Positions 1 to 10,754 of a stretch of DNA of 64,000 bases are shown here, piece after piece. The notes beneath the pieces are model-generated. The model was not told where the DNA came from and searched no databases. It worked only from the letters and a program-made list of their open reading frames with translations. Within the stretch, counting starts at the first letter, position 1; each line of letters begins with the position of its first letter. The position numbers and the translations under genes were made by a program. This DNA is from Adiantum capillus-veneris (lineage: Eukaryota; Streptophyta; Polypodiopsida; Polypodiales; Pteridaceae), in contig CM043970.1 of assembly GCA_014529385.2 (NCBI GenBank), positions 47,829,779-47,893,778 of the forward strand. The letters run 5' to 3'.

Positions 1-15
1 ATTGCCTCGTGTCCC

Positions 16-128
16 TAAAAACAACACAATGGCAATACAGCAAGCCATAAAGCTTGCCCATAAATCATATGCATGGTGGGAAATCTCTATGGCTTGCTAT
101 ATTGCCAACAACTCACCATTGTGTTGTC
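16..128. mobile_element. Fold-back MITE-like element, copy 1
   Basis: The sequence has long terminal inverted repeats. The left arm begins TAAAAACAACACAATGG and the right arm ends CCATTGTGTTGT. Inside, GGCAATACAGCAAGCC pairs with GGCTTGCTATATTGCC. There is no coding capacity. It is the same family as the copy at 176-305. The right end is diverged beyond GTGTTGT, so the target duplication cannot be read. Confidence 0.7.
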
Positions 129-175
129 TATATGTCTGTGAGCGATTTTCAGGCCATAAAATCACTTCGCAACTC

Positions 176-305
176 TAAAAACAACACAATGGTGAGCCGT
201 TTGCCAAATTGGCAAGCCATAGAGCTTGCCCACATCGCATATGCATTGTGGGCAAGCTGTATGGCTTGTCGTTTTGCTAAACGCCTCACTATTGTGTTGT
301 TTTTA
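176..305. mobile_element. Fold-back MITE-like element, copy 2
   Basis: This is a near-complete palindrome of 130 bp. The left end TAAAAACAACACAATGG and the right end ATTGTGTTGTTTTTA are reverse complements, and the arms continue inward through GCAAGCC and GGCTTG segments to a centre near CATATGCAT. A small non-autonomous DNA transposon is the most likely identity. Superfamily is uncertain; TA-flanked ends would fit a Harbinger- or mariner-type element. Confidence 0.75.
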
Positions 306-308
306 TGC

Positions 309-742
309 TAGGTTAGGTTATGTTAGGTTTAGGTTATAGGTTAGGTGAGATTATAGGTTAGGTTAGAGCTATCGACAAATTAATAGTCGAAAAATACAAA
401 CGCACTTCGAAGATGATTCGTATACTTCTAAAAACGCAAATTAACTTCGGTTAGGTTAGGTTTAGGTTATAAATTAGGTTAGGTATAGGTTTTAAGTTAT
501 GTTAGATTATAGGTTAGGCATAACGATTATAGGTTAGGTTAGAGCTAGCGTCAAATCAATAGTAGAAAAAATCCAATCAGACTTCGAAGATGACTTGTGT
601 ACTTCTAAAAATGCAAACGGACTTCGGTTAGGTTAGGTTATAGGTTACGTTTAGGTTATAAGTTAGGTTAGGTTTATGTTATAGGTTAAGTTAGATTATA
701 GGTCAGGTTAGAGCTAGTGTCAAATTAATAGTAGAAAAAATG
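309..742 (+). repeat. Degenerate TTAGGT tandem array, left flank of CACTA region
   Basis: TTAGGT units with TTTAGGT and TATAGGT variants run head to tail. They are interrupted by a recurring spacer containing AAAACGCAAACGGACTTCGG-like sequence and by GAGCTAGYGTCAAATYAATAG. The mirror array, as CCTAAC, lies at 6700-7650. The pair probably forms the outer subterminal zone of the CACTA element rather than true telomeric DNA, because the units are degenerate and mixed with spacers. Confidence 0.75.
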
Positions 743-1100
743 CAATCAGACTTCAAAAGTACACACAGACTTCAAGAACCTTAATATATAGTCATTGACC
801 AATAAAGACGAGATTATTACCCTATCGTCCTAATCTCCGTACACCTCTAGACCGAGGTCTACGGGAATGGGGCCTGGCTAGAGAATGTGAGGTTGTTAGA
901 GCTAGCAGAATATAGTTGAAAAAACGCAATCGGACTTCAAAAGTGCACACAGACTTCAAGAACTTTAATATATAGTCATTGACCAATAAAGATGAGATTT
1001 TTACCCTATGGTCCTAATCTCCGTGCACCTCTAGACCGTTGTGTGCGGGGATCAGGCTTGGCTAGAGAATGTGAGGTTGTTAAAGCTTGTCATGTACTTA
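743..1100 (+). repeat. Tandem subterminal repeats, period about 184 bp
   Basis: Two direct copies start at 743 and 927. Each contains GACTTCAAAAGTRCACACAGAC, a segment TATATAGTCATTGACCAATA, a segment CCTAATCTCCGTRCACCTCT and a closing GAGAATGTGAGGTTGTTA. Reverse-complement copies occur at 6290-6690. CACTA elements commonly carry subterminal repeats recognised by transposase-associated proteins, and this position fits that. Confidence 0.7.
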
Positions 1101-1189
1101 GTAGTGTGTAGTTATAACGACTAGAGTGTTTTAATATTTGATGCATCATTGGTAGATAAAGTATGGACGATAGGATGGCATGTCCTTGT

Positions 1190-2477
1190 GCGCATTGCAA
1201 GCATCACATATTTTGAAAATGAAAAATCTGCATCCAACACATACACAATCACAGTCTCTTTCCGATAGAGCAAGTACAAGACCTGCGTTATCGATCTCAT
1301 GGTCTAGAGATTGAAGGTCAAAGTCTGCAAGTAGATATTGCTCCGACTTCATCCCAGAGAGGACGATTTTCAAATGAGCAGCCATCGACTGAGTCCTCCC
1401 GATTAATACCTGAAGCGGCATTTCAAGAAGTAGAGATGGAGCAGATGTTGGATGCATTCTTTCACATGGATTCCAACATAGAAGGCGACAACATTGAACG
1501 CAGTACTGTGGACCAACCTCAGCCATCCCATTCATATCGACGGAATGATAGCAACGATGAAGAGGGCGAGATGATGCAAAGTCTTGCACGCATGCCGCTC
1601 TACACTGGTGCAAAAATCTCAGTTCTCTGTACCACGTTGGTAATGCTTAATTTACAGTCTATCTACGGTTGGTCTGACGCCTCAATCACAGAGCTTTTCA
1701 GGTAAACATAGTTTATCCTAAGCATGGTAAAGTGCATATTACAGTTCATATAAAGTGATCAAAGGGCTGACTTGTTCATGTAACGTCAGGTTGCTGAATG
1801 AGCAAATCTTGTCAGAAGGGAATCACATGCCCCCTATCCGTCCAGCCGCTAAAAAGCTTCTTACTAATTTGGGCTTGGATTATCAAAAAATACATTCATG
1901 TCCTAATGATTGTATACTTTATTGCAATGAGTATGCAAACCTGGAACAGTGTCCCAATTGTGGATCAAACAGGTACATGGAGGACACACAAGGAAAATTT
2001 ATCCCTGCAAAGGTCCTTCGGCACTTTCCTATCAGTCCAAGAATAAAGAGCATGTTCAGGTGCAAAGTCCATAGCCGCTTTGATGACATGGCACTCAAAT
2101 ACTAGATCGGCAGATCATGTTATGCGGGCACCTGCTGACTCTCGTGCATGGAAGCACATAGAGGAAAGTTGGTCTATATTTAAGAATGAGCCTTGATGTA
2201 TCTGCTTTGATCTGGCAATGGACGGAGTAAACCCATTTGGATTACAGAGTTCATCATGGAGCACGTGGCCTATTTTTCTGGTAAATTATAATCTTTCACC
2301 ATGGCTCGCTATCAAGAAGAGACATCTGTTGTTGTCATTGATCGTCCCAGGAGTACAAAGCAAAGAACATGGACGTCTATTTGGCACCACTTATAGAAGA
2401 GCTCCAAATCTTGTGGACAGGAATCGATGTGGTTGATATATCCCAACCAATCGAACGATGGAATTTACATGTGCAAT
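1190..2477 (+). pseudogene. CACTA (En/Spm) transposase, TNP2/Transposase_21 type, truncated left copy
   Basis: Three parts are readable. Near 1190 the CPCAHCKH motif of the transposase-associated domain is followed by stops. At 1320-1704 there is an acidic leader and the segment MPLYTGAKISV...YGWSDASITELFR. At 1790-2436 the Transposase_21 region shows KIHSCPNDCILY, EQCPNCGSNRY, KVLRHFPISPRIKSMF, DGVNPFG and SSSWSTWPIFLVNYNL. A plausible intron (donor CAG/GTAAAC, acceptor GTCAG/GTTG) separates the last two. Stops lie at 2103 and near 2195. Homology to the right copy ends abruptly at about 2477, so the DUF4218 half is missing. CACTA transposases cut and paste elements at their terminal repeats; this copy cannot be active. 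Confidence 0.88.
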
Positions 2478-2645
2478 GGCAATCAGGTGATGGTTTTGGT
2501 TTTTCTATGATGGTATAGCAATCATGTGATGGTTATGGTTATGGATATGGTTGTGCAATGATGGTATGGCTGTTATGGTTATGGTATGACAAGCAAGTTA
2601 TGGTAATGGTTATGGTATGAAAAACAGGTTATGTTTATGATTTTA
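2478..2645 (+). repeat. TGGTTATGG-type simple repeat
   Basis: Imperfect repeats of ATGGTTATGG and ATGATGGTATGG fill this stretch directly after the breakpoint of the left CACTA copy. There is no coding potential. Confidence 0.65.
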
Positions 2646-2760
2646 CAGTTTTCGACTCATGTTTTAATTATGTTAACAGATTATGTTATTCTTACAATTT
2701 TGCTAATTGCCATACACTCGCTCTTTAGCGTTAGCTTGTAGGTGGAGTGCGGTTTCTTCC

Positions 2761-2832
2761 TTTGGGCAGAGAGGGTTGTTTTCTTTTGCTACAGTACATG
2801 CAGCATTAGTTTCCAGCCCTCTCTGCCCAAAA
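2761..2832. repeat. Inverted repeat (15-bp stem, about 42-bp loop)
   Basis: TTTGGGCAGAGAGGG at 2761-2775 is the reverse complement of CCCTCTCTGCCCAAA near 2818-2832. It could be a hairpin or a degraded MITE. No function is evident. Confidence 0.6.
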
Positions 2833-2840
2833 AAAATTGC

Positions 2841-2930
2841 AGGTTTGGTCGTCGCTACAGGTAACGATACAGGTTTGGTCGTCGGTACAGGTAACGATAT
2901 GAGCGTCGATACGGGCAACGGTATGAGCAT
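2841..2930 (+). repeat. 30-bp tandem repeat, three units
   Basis: Units start at 2841, 2871 and 2901, with a core of GTCGNTACAGGTAACGATA. A related but more diverged pattern with GTCGGTACAG and CCGGTATAG cores occurs at 8275-8370, outside the right arm of the CACTA region. Confidence 0.65.
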
Positions 2931-2999
2931 CAGAATATACTATATAAATACCGGTGTATATTAAGTTGTCTATTTTGACGCGTATTTGAAGGTTTATTC

Positions 3000-3640
3000 A
3001 AACGTAAGCTATACCGATGGCCATACCGACACTACGATACCAACGTCTATTCCGAGGCGTATTTCAGCGCTTTTTAGTTTGAAAAGTAACTTCATTTCAT
3101 CGGTACCTACGCCGATTTTTGCACGACGTCTTGTAGTGATGTAGCCAAAGTATTCAAGTTGGCTAGTCTCTGTATTCTCATTCCTGGCACTACTCCTACT
3201 TTCTTGGATGAAGCTTTTTCTAAAACCACTGTCGAAAGTGACCCTTTGTTCGATCCTGTTGCACTCTGAAGTGTTTCCTATGCAACCACAAAGCTCAGAT
3301 ACTGCAGCCATAAAATTGAAACAAACTTAAAGTTATATAAAGTAATGTTATCATGTGGAGCTCGAAAAGGAAGTTGTGAAAATATACATGCCAATCACAA
3401 TCCCTTGACATCTCCTCTTCCTCTTCAGTAATCAACAGCCCATTCCTCTTTGCCTAGAAGATTGTCGCATCTAACCACCGCCCATATGGAAACTCAAGCA
3501 ATTTTAAAGATGATCTGGAAAAGAAAGGTTTCTAGTAGCACGGTTGCTCTTGAATTGCAAGCGATCTATCAAGCGTTGTTGATTTCTCCCTTTGTACCTC
3601 TCTAGCCACTTTTGCATGATGTGTGAGTTGAGAAGGCAAA
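3000..3640. other. Unassigned stretch between CACTA parts
   Basis: A 100-codon minus-strand frame at 3009-3311 has no recognised motif. The stretch is probably the decayed 3' part of the right CACTA copy plus other repeat DNA. I see no supported gene here. Confidence 0.4.
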
Positions 3641-3649
3641 ATCTCATAA

Positions 3650-6215
3650 CCTTTTCTTACATTGTGATGTCCATCTTCTTAATGATGCCTTGTCCTCGCG
3701 GCTCGTCCCCTATTACCTTGACGTTGACCTCAATAGTCCACATTTGGGGCATCTCTGGATCAATTGAGCCCAAAAATTCACTGATGAGAACAAGACTCTC
3801 GTACAAGCCATCTTTCGGCCATGCTACGCTCGGGGCGAGCCCTTTGACAGGCAAACCCCTTTAAAGTCTTCATAAATCTCTCCAAGAAGAGCATCCACCT
3901 GCTATGGACTACCCCAGCAACTGCAACTTCATCGACCACATGCACAAGTACATGAATTTGGATGGTAAGAATGTTTGTTGAAAAGTACTTCTTTACCATG
4001 CACACTGCTTCAATAGCATTTAAGCGTGTTGCATCGATAATGTCTTCTCTTATCTCTTTTGAACTTATCCAACGTACCAACTCATTGATTTTGTATATTT
4101 TTCTTCTAATGTCATATGTCAAACAATCCTTTATGGCAATTGGTAAGATAAACTGTAAAAATTTGTGCCAATCGTGGGACTTAGGACCACTAAGATTGTC
4201 ATCTCTCGTAAAAGCCATTTTCAAACATCGCATGTACCCAGTGGAATTCTTGAATGAAGATATAGTCTTCTCACTTGTTGCTCTTCTGCACGACTCAAAA
4301 CCCATGGTCCTTTTGGTATAGCAAACTTTTCGTTGGGTTTAAGTCGATGCCACATCTCTGGCATTTGACCCTTGCCTGCAGGTCATCTCTTTGGGCCTTG
4401 CTTTCCTTTTTTCCAGTGATGGTTTTCTATACGATCTCCCCCACATTCTTGAAGATGTGCATTGGGTCGAGCATATGATTAATCAGCAGGTCACTCCAGT
4501 ATGGGAGCTCATAGAAAATAGAAAGTCTTTTCATTCTAGGTGGCATGAAATCTTCCCTCTCCAGCCATATGTTTTTCCAATTGCTCGCTTTCAGTGGATG
4601 CATGTCATGTTTTCATATGTTTGGTCCACGTAACTCATGTCCTTCAGGTAAAAATCTACCATGCTCCTCGTAAACTATCTTGCTCAAATGCTCAGAGCGA
4701 CGGAAGCCAAGTCGAGGACCACATTTCGGACATGCATGATTGCCCAAGTAAATCAAGCCTAAAAAAGCACAAATTTAAAATATAAAAGCGTTGGTATAGC
4801 CAGGAATAACATGTGTGTGAGGGTTTCAAAGGCACTTACCTAAACACTCATCGAAGCCTGGCCAATCGTGCATGGTCGACATGAGAATTCCTTGCACATG
4901 TACATTCCATCGTCCGATTGGTTGGAACATATCAACCACATCGATTCATGTCCACAAGATTTGGAGCTCTTCGATAAGTGGTTCTAGTAGACGTCCATAT
5001 TCTTTGATTTGTACTTTCTTGGGACGATCAGTGACAACAACAGATGGCCCTTCTTGATAGCTAGTCATGGTGGAAGATTATAATTAACCAAACAAATAGG
5101 CCATGTGCTCCATGAAGAACTTCGTAATCCGAATGGGTTTACCCCGTCCATTGCCAGACCAAAGAGGATACATCGAGGCTCATTCTTAAATGTAGGCCAA
5201 CTTTCCTCTATGTGCTTCCACGCATGAGAGTCAACAGGTACCTGCATCACATCATCTGCCGATCTAGTATTTGAGTGCCATGTCATCAAAGCGGCTATAG
5301 GTTTGCACATGAACATGATCTTTATTCTTGGAATGATAGGAAAGAGTTGAAGGACCTTTGCAGGGATAAATTTTCCTTGTGTGTCCTCTCTATACCTGTT
5401 TGATCCACAATTGGGACATTGTTCCAAATTTGCATACTCATGAAAAAGTATACAATCATTACGACATGCATGTATTTTGTGATAATCCAAGCCCAAATTA
5501 GTAAGAAGCTTTTTAGCGATTGGACGGGTAGGGGGCATGTGATTCCCTTCTGGCGAGGATTGCTCGTTGAGCAACCTGTCGTTACACGAACAAGTCAGCC
5601 CCTTGATCACATTATTGAATTGTAATTTGCAGTTTATCGTGCTTAGGATACAATGTATTTACTTGAAAAGCTCTGGTGACGGAGGCGTCAGACCACCTGT
5701 AGACAAAGACTGCAAATTAAGCATTGCCAAAGCGGTACGTAGAACTGAGATTTTTGCTCCATTGTAAAGTGGCATGCGTGCAAGATTTTGTATCATCTCG
5801 CCCTCTTTATCGTTGCTATCATGTCGTTGATATGGACAGGATGGCTGAGGTTGGTTGGTAGTATTTCCTTGAATGTTGTCATCTTCTATGTTTTCAATTA
5901 TGGGATCCATGTCAAAGAACGCGTCTAACATCTGCTCCATCTCTACTTCTTGAAATGCTACATCAGATATTGGTTGGGAGGACTCAGTTGATGGCTGTTC
6001 ATTTGAAAATATTCTTCTCTAGGATGAAGTTGGAGCAATATCTACTTGTGGAGTTTGATCTATTGTCTCTGGACCATGAGATCGATCACGCAGGTCTTGT
6101 AGTTGCTCTATCGGAAAGAGACCGTGATTGTGTATGTGCTGATCGTAGATCTTTTATTTTTGAAAGATCTGATGCTTGCAATGCGCACAAGGACACGTCT
6201 ATCGTCGATACTTTA
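3650..6215 (-). pseudogene. CACTA (En/Spm) transposase with Transposase_21 and DUF4218, right copy, decayed
   Basis: Reading leftwards on the minus strand, four parts appear. (1) CPCAHCKH of the transposase-associated domain near 6205. (2) 5659-5940, acidic leader then MPLYNGAKISV. (3) 5065-5610, Transposase_21: KIHACRNDCILF, EQCPNCGSNRY, KVLQLFPIIPRIK, DGVNPFG and SSSWSTWPICLVNYNLPP. (4) 3778-4305, DUF4218: LSGPKSHDWHKFLQFILPIAI, then HVLVHVVDEVAVAGVVHSRWM, then FMKTLKGFACQRARPE and SMAERWL. The order matches known plant CACTA transposases. Stops and frameshifts lie between parts, for example around 4320-5060, and no full frame remains. It faces the left copy, making an inverted pair. Confidence 0.9.
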
Positions 6216-6289
6216 TCTACCAATGATGCAACAAATAATTAAAACACTCTTATTATAACTACACACTATTGAGGACATGACAATACATG

Positions 6290-6690
6290 ACAACCTCACA
6301 TTCTCTAGCCAAGCCTGATCCCCACACACCTCGGTCTAGAGGTGCAGGATAATAATCTCCTCTTTAGTGATCAATGACTATATATTAGGATTTTTGAAGT
6401 CTGTGTGCGCTTTTGAAGTCCGATTGTGCTATTTTACTTCGTTTATCAATGTCTGTTTATGTTTTGAAGTACACAAGTCATTTCCGAAGTCCATTTGCGT
6501 TTTTCTAACTATTTGCCACTAGCTCTAACAACCTCACATTCTCTAGCCATGCCCGATCCCCGCACACCTCGGTCTAAAGGTGCACGGAGATTAGGACCAC
6601 AGGGTAATAATCTCGTCTTTATTGGTCAACGACTATATATTAGTATTTTTGAAGTCTGTGTGCGCTTTTGAAGTCCAATTGTGCTTTTGA
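6290..6690 (-). repeat. Subterminal repeats of the right CACTA arm, inverted copies
   Basis: Two copies begin with ACCTCACATTCTCTAGCC near 6294 and 6530 and continue through AGGTGCACGGAGATTAGGA-like and TGACTATATATTA segments. They are reverse complements of 743-1100. Confidence 0.7.
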
Positions 6691-7650
6691 AACCTATAAC
6701 CTAAACCTTACCTATAGCCTAACCTAATCTTTTATGTACAAGAAACATAACCTAACCTTTTATGTACAACCTATAACCTAACATAACCTCTAACTTAACC
6801 TAACCTAAACCTAACCTATAACCTAACCTAATCGAAGTCCGTTTGCGTTTTTTGAACACACGAGACATTTTTTATGTCTGTTTATGTTTTTTCTACTATT
6901 TGCCACTAGCTCTAACCCAACCTATAACCTAAATCTAACCTAACCTATAACATAACCTAACCTATAATCTAACTTAAACCCTAAACCTAACCTATAACCT
7001 AACCTAACCAAAGTCCGTTAGCGTTTTTTGAAGTACACGAGTCATTTTTGAAGTTCGTTTGCATTTTTTCCACTATCTGTCGCTAGCTCTAACCTAATCT
7101 ATAACCTAACCTAAGCTATAACCTAAATCTAATTTAACCTTATATATAACCTAACCTAGCCTAACGTATAACCTATAACCTAACATATAACCTATGCCCT
7201 AACCTAATCTATAACCTAACCGAAACCTATAACTTAATGTAATCTATAACCTATAACCTAAACCTAACTTAATCGAAGTCCGTTTGCGTTTTTTCTACTA
7301 TTTTTCGTTATCTCTAGCCCAACCTATAACTTAACCTATAACCTAACCTAATCTATAAGCTAAACATAACCTATAAGTTAATCTAACCTAACCTATAATA
7401 TAACCTAACCTATTACCTAACTTAAAACCTAAACCTAACTTATAACCTAACATAACCAAAGTCCGTTCGTGTTTTTTGAAGTACACGAGTCATTTTCGAA
7501 GTTTGTTTATATTTTTTCACTATTTGCCGCTAGCTCTAACCTAACCTATAACTTAAATCTAATCTAACCTAACATATAACCTATACCTTAACCTAACTTA
7601 TAACCTAAACCTAAACCTGACCGAAACCTATAACCTAACCCTCATAAATT
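6691..7650 (-). repeat. Degenerate CCTAAC tandem array, right flank of CACTA region
   Basis: This is the mirror of the TTAGGT array at 309-742, but longer (about 950 bp). CCTAAC, CCTAAAC and CCTATAAC units alternate with a spacer resembling GAAGTCCGTTTGCGTTTTTT and with GCTAGCTCTAACC. The orientation is opposite to the left array, so the two arrays are oppositely oriented flanks of the region. Confidence 0.75.
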
Positions 7651-7672
7651 GCATGATGATGATGAGATGGTA

Positions 7673-7855
7673 GCGTAATTGCAAAACAAAATTTCTCCAA
7701 AGCATAATTTCAAAATAAAATTTTTCCATAGCATAATTTCGAAACAAAAATTCTTCAAAGCATAATTTCAAAACAACACTTTTCCATAGCATAATTTAAA
7801 AATAAAATTACCCCAAAGAATAATTTCAAAACAAAAATTTTCCAAAACAAAATTG
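7673..7855 (+). repeat. 29-bp AT-rich tandem repeat, six units
   Basis: Units start at 7673, 7702, 7731, 7760, 7789 and 7818, exactly 29 bp apart. The core is GCATAATTTCAAAACAAAA followed by a TTTCCAAA-type end. The units adjoin without spacers, so this is a minisatellite. Confidence 0.85.
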
Positions 7856-8480
7856 CGTAAAAATTTAAAGCATTGAAAGCCTAATGAATGAAATTTTATT
7901 TTGTCAATATAAAATATAATTTTAAATTTTATAAAAATGCATAAAACTTTCAAGCACTCACATGCGGCCTATTTGAGCAAGAAAGGATCTTAAAAACGTC
8001 TTCAAACCTGCAAAAACACGCACACGTATGCGCACACACACACACACACACACATACACACATTATGTTAGACACACATACACACAAACCTACAAGCAAA
8101 CTTGAAAAGAATCTCACCTTGATGCTGGGGAGTAGTCCACAAGCAAGATTCTCACCTTCGATAACTCATTCGGCAATAGATCTACAAACAACAGGTGAGA
8201 AGGAGGACAAGAGAAGAGGCAGAGAATGAAGGAAATGCACAGGAAAAGACCCACAAATTTGTTTTTTGCAAGGTCCGTCGGTACAGAAGCCGGTATAGAC
8301 GTCGAAATAGTTGTCTGTATAGGCGTCGGAATGGTTGCCGGTATAGGCTCGGAACAGCTATCAATAGAAGCGTCGAAAATTCAAAAATTAAATATTTTTT
8401 AAAGTTGATCTCCCTCCACATTTACCTACACATATACCGATGCCCGCCATTGACACCGATAATTTGACGTTGGAATTCAA
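7856..8480. other. Non-coding stretch with CA microsatellite and diverged GTCGGTACAG repeats
   Basis: The AT-rich start is followed by a (CA)n tract at about 8031-8070 and then by diverged 24-30 bp repeats with GTCGG, ACAG and CCGGTATAG cores at 8275-8370. No gene is supported. Confidence 0.5.
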
Positions 8481-9127
8481 GTGGGCTCTTGCAGTGAGAG
8501 TTATCCAAAAAGAGACAATTGCTTCTAGTACTCCAAGTCAAGTTCAACCAGACGTTCTTCCGATGCACCTGAGAATGTTCAGAAGACTCTACTCTGGAGA
8601 AGGCTTGAGATAAATGCAAACATTAACATTAGAGCATATTGTAAGATTTTGGAATATGCCAAAGTTCAAAAATAAGGAAAGGAGGTTGCATATAGCGAAA
8701 ACTGCCACTATAGAAGTGCTAGTACATAGTCGAATTACTAACAATAGCAGTAATTAATGGACAGTAACTGTAGAATCCACATTCGATAAAAAACTAGTAT
8801 GGGTTACTATACACTGTACAATGCACAATCGATCAAAAACTAGTATGGGTAGCTATAAATAGGACCCACTACTTTCATTTTGGGGTCTGTACTTTGTGAT
8901 CACCATATCTGTCAGGATGTTACTCTAGTTGTCAACCTAGCTTTGTTGTAGTCCTTTGTAGTCCAATAATCAGTGCCATTTCAATTGTACTTCTAGCTTC
9001 GCCATCTGAAAAATTTAGTTCCACTCTTTTAGTTAGATTGTCCATCTAGTTTCCTTATATTCACCGAAAGTCTCATTCTATTCATTCCTATTTTATTCGA
9101 TTTGACGTCTGACTGTGAAGTTGTAAC
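8480..9127 (+). mobile_element. LTR-retroelement unit 1: internal 3' tail (8480-8686) plus LTR (8687-9127)
   Basis: The segment matches 10755-11425 along its whole length. The shared upstream part includes GCTTCTAGTRCTCCAAGTCA and GGAATATGYCAAAGTTCAAA, and ends in a purine-rich tract (GGAAAGGAGG). After it the LTR starts at TGCATATAGCG and carries ATAAATAGGACCC as a likely TATA region. Because the upstream tail is also present, this is the 3' end of one element joined to the next, not a plain 5' LTR. Confidence 0.7.
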
Positions 9128-10754
9128 CTATAATATTTGTCAAGTGGCAATCTCATTCCATTTTGGTCATCACAATGGTGAGCTAAAGCTCTTGATGGAA
9201 ATCAGTCTCCTAATTAGAATTCGGAGTCAACTGAGTATTTGCAATGCCGCTAAGATGTTCAGTGAGAGGAAGAGGACCCGCTACAATCTTCGCTAAGGAG
9301 GACCAAGACCACATCATTAGAGTGGCTGAAGAGTCAGAGTAGAGCTCTAATGAAGGTTCCCAGTCTCAGAATGAAGAAACCAATGTCAATCTTGGCAAAC
9401 AAGGCAGTGAGGGGTATAGGAATCCTCTACATTCAGTTTAGTAAAGAAGACATCATTCAGAGAGAGCTAAAATATGCTCTCCTTTGCATGGGTCTTGGAA
9501 GTCAGAGCTAAATGGCAAAGCAATAGTGCAGAAGGATGTCAGTAATGGTAGTAGAGGTAGCAGACGAGCAACCTCACATACAAAACCATATCAAAGGGAT
9601 GAACCTGATACTATTATTGAGGTAAATAATCATTATTATAATATTGAGGTAAATAATCATTATTATAATGATAGATGGGATGTTGATATTGATCATCACA
9701 GCAAACATAAGCATAGGGAAAAGAAATCTGATCACAAGAAAAAACCAAGATGTAGGGACCGAGAATCAGATCATCATAGATCCAAACATGGGAAAAGATC
9801 CAATGACCTGAAGATTGCCTTTTTGAAAATCAAAGGTAGTAGGAAGAATGATCCAAATATACACATCCAAACCGTTGAAAAATACATTGACCTCCAAAAT
9901 ATTGATGAGAATGAGTCGGGAAAATATTTTCCACAACTCTGAAGGATACGACCAAGAAATTGTATTTTCAGTTCAGCATGCAAACTTCGAACCTACAACA
10001 AGTTATGAAGGTACTTCTTCTGGAGTACACTGTGAACTGCGGGGATGAAGATATCATCTACGAGCAGGATAAGACCAAGTAGGGCAAGCTATCCATTAAA
10101 ATCTATATGGAAATTATCAAAGATCTAACCAGATAAGTGAATGCACCAAAGATAATGTGTGCATGATTTTTAGCGGGTACACAAATAAGAAATTCAGAGA
10201 GCAAGAGATACAAGCACCGACTACGATATTCAATGACGTGGTTTAGAGAGCATTGAATTTGGAGTGGCAAGCAAAGAAGGAAAAGGGCCATAAGGGAAGA
10301 GGGGATTCAAGTGACAACGATTCATCTATTGAGGAGTCCATTTCCAGTTCCAACGTTTTTGAAAGTTAGTTAACCAGTCAAATACTAAGAAGAAACTTTA
10401 AGGATTTTGGACAAGAAGATAAGATGCAATCTCAAAGCAAATATTTGAAATGTTAAAGACCAGACTTGCAGTCAGAAGGGTGAAGACCTGATGTACTAAG
10501 TGCAAATTGAAATTACAAGGATCTAATGAGTGTTGCGAACGTAACTGTTGTAAAGCATTCGAATATTTGTGGAATAACTATAAAATCAGATTGCACCATT
10601 AGAAACAAGGCAACGATATGTCCCTAATAGCGCTAACAAACCTAGAACTGGCAAAGCAAGAAAAATGTCAAAGAATGTACGAGCAACATGCTAGGTAGAG
10701 AAAGTCAAGATGCTAACAAAGTACAAAAAGCAATGGGAGAAGGAAGAAATTTAC
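9128..10754 (+). pseudogene. Internal region of a small LTR element with decayed gag-like ORF
   Basis: The region is about 1.6-1.8 kb and holds no reverse transcriptase, RNase H or integrase motif. A 152-codon frame at 9484-9942 is rich in Lys, Arg, His and Asp. It has a stretch of repeated Lys/His/Arg residues and then FLKIKGSRKNDPNIHIQ, which resembles the start of plant gag domains. A 27-bp in-frame duplication (9616-9642 and 9643-9669) repeats IEVNNHYYN. Size and content suggest a non-autonomous element. The gag assignment is an inference. Confidence 0.5.

Noticed and set aside
309-742. True telomere
   Set aside because: Units are degenerate TTAGGT with spacers and have a mirror array 6 kb away; plant telomeres are regular TTTAGGG.
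1146-1613. 155-codon minus frame
   Set aside because: It is antisense to the CACTA transposase leader, and the matching antisense frame exists in the other copy (5955-6242). It is a shadow.
7673-7855. CRISPR-like array with 29-bp period
   Set aside because: The units adjoin directly with no unique spacers, and the window is eukaryotic.
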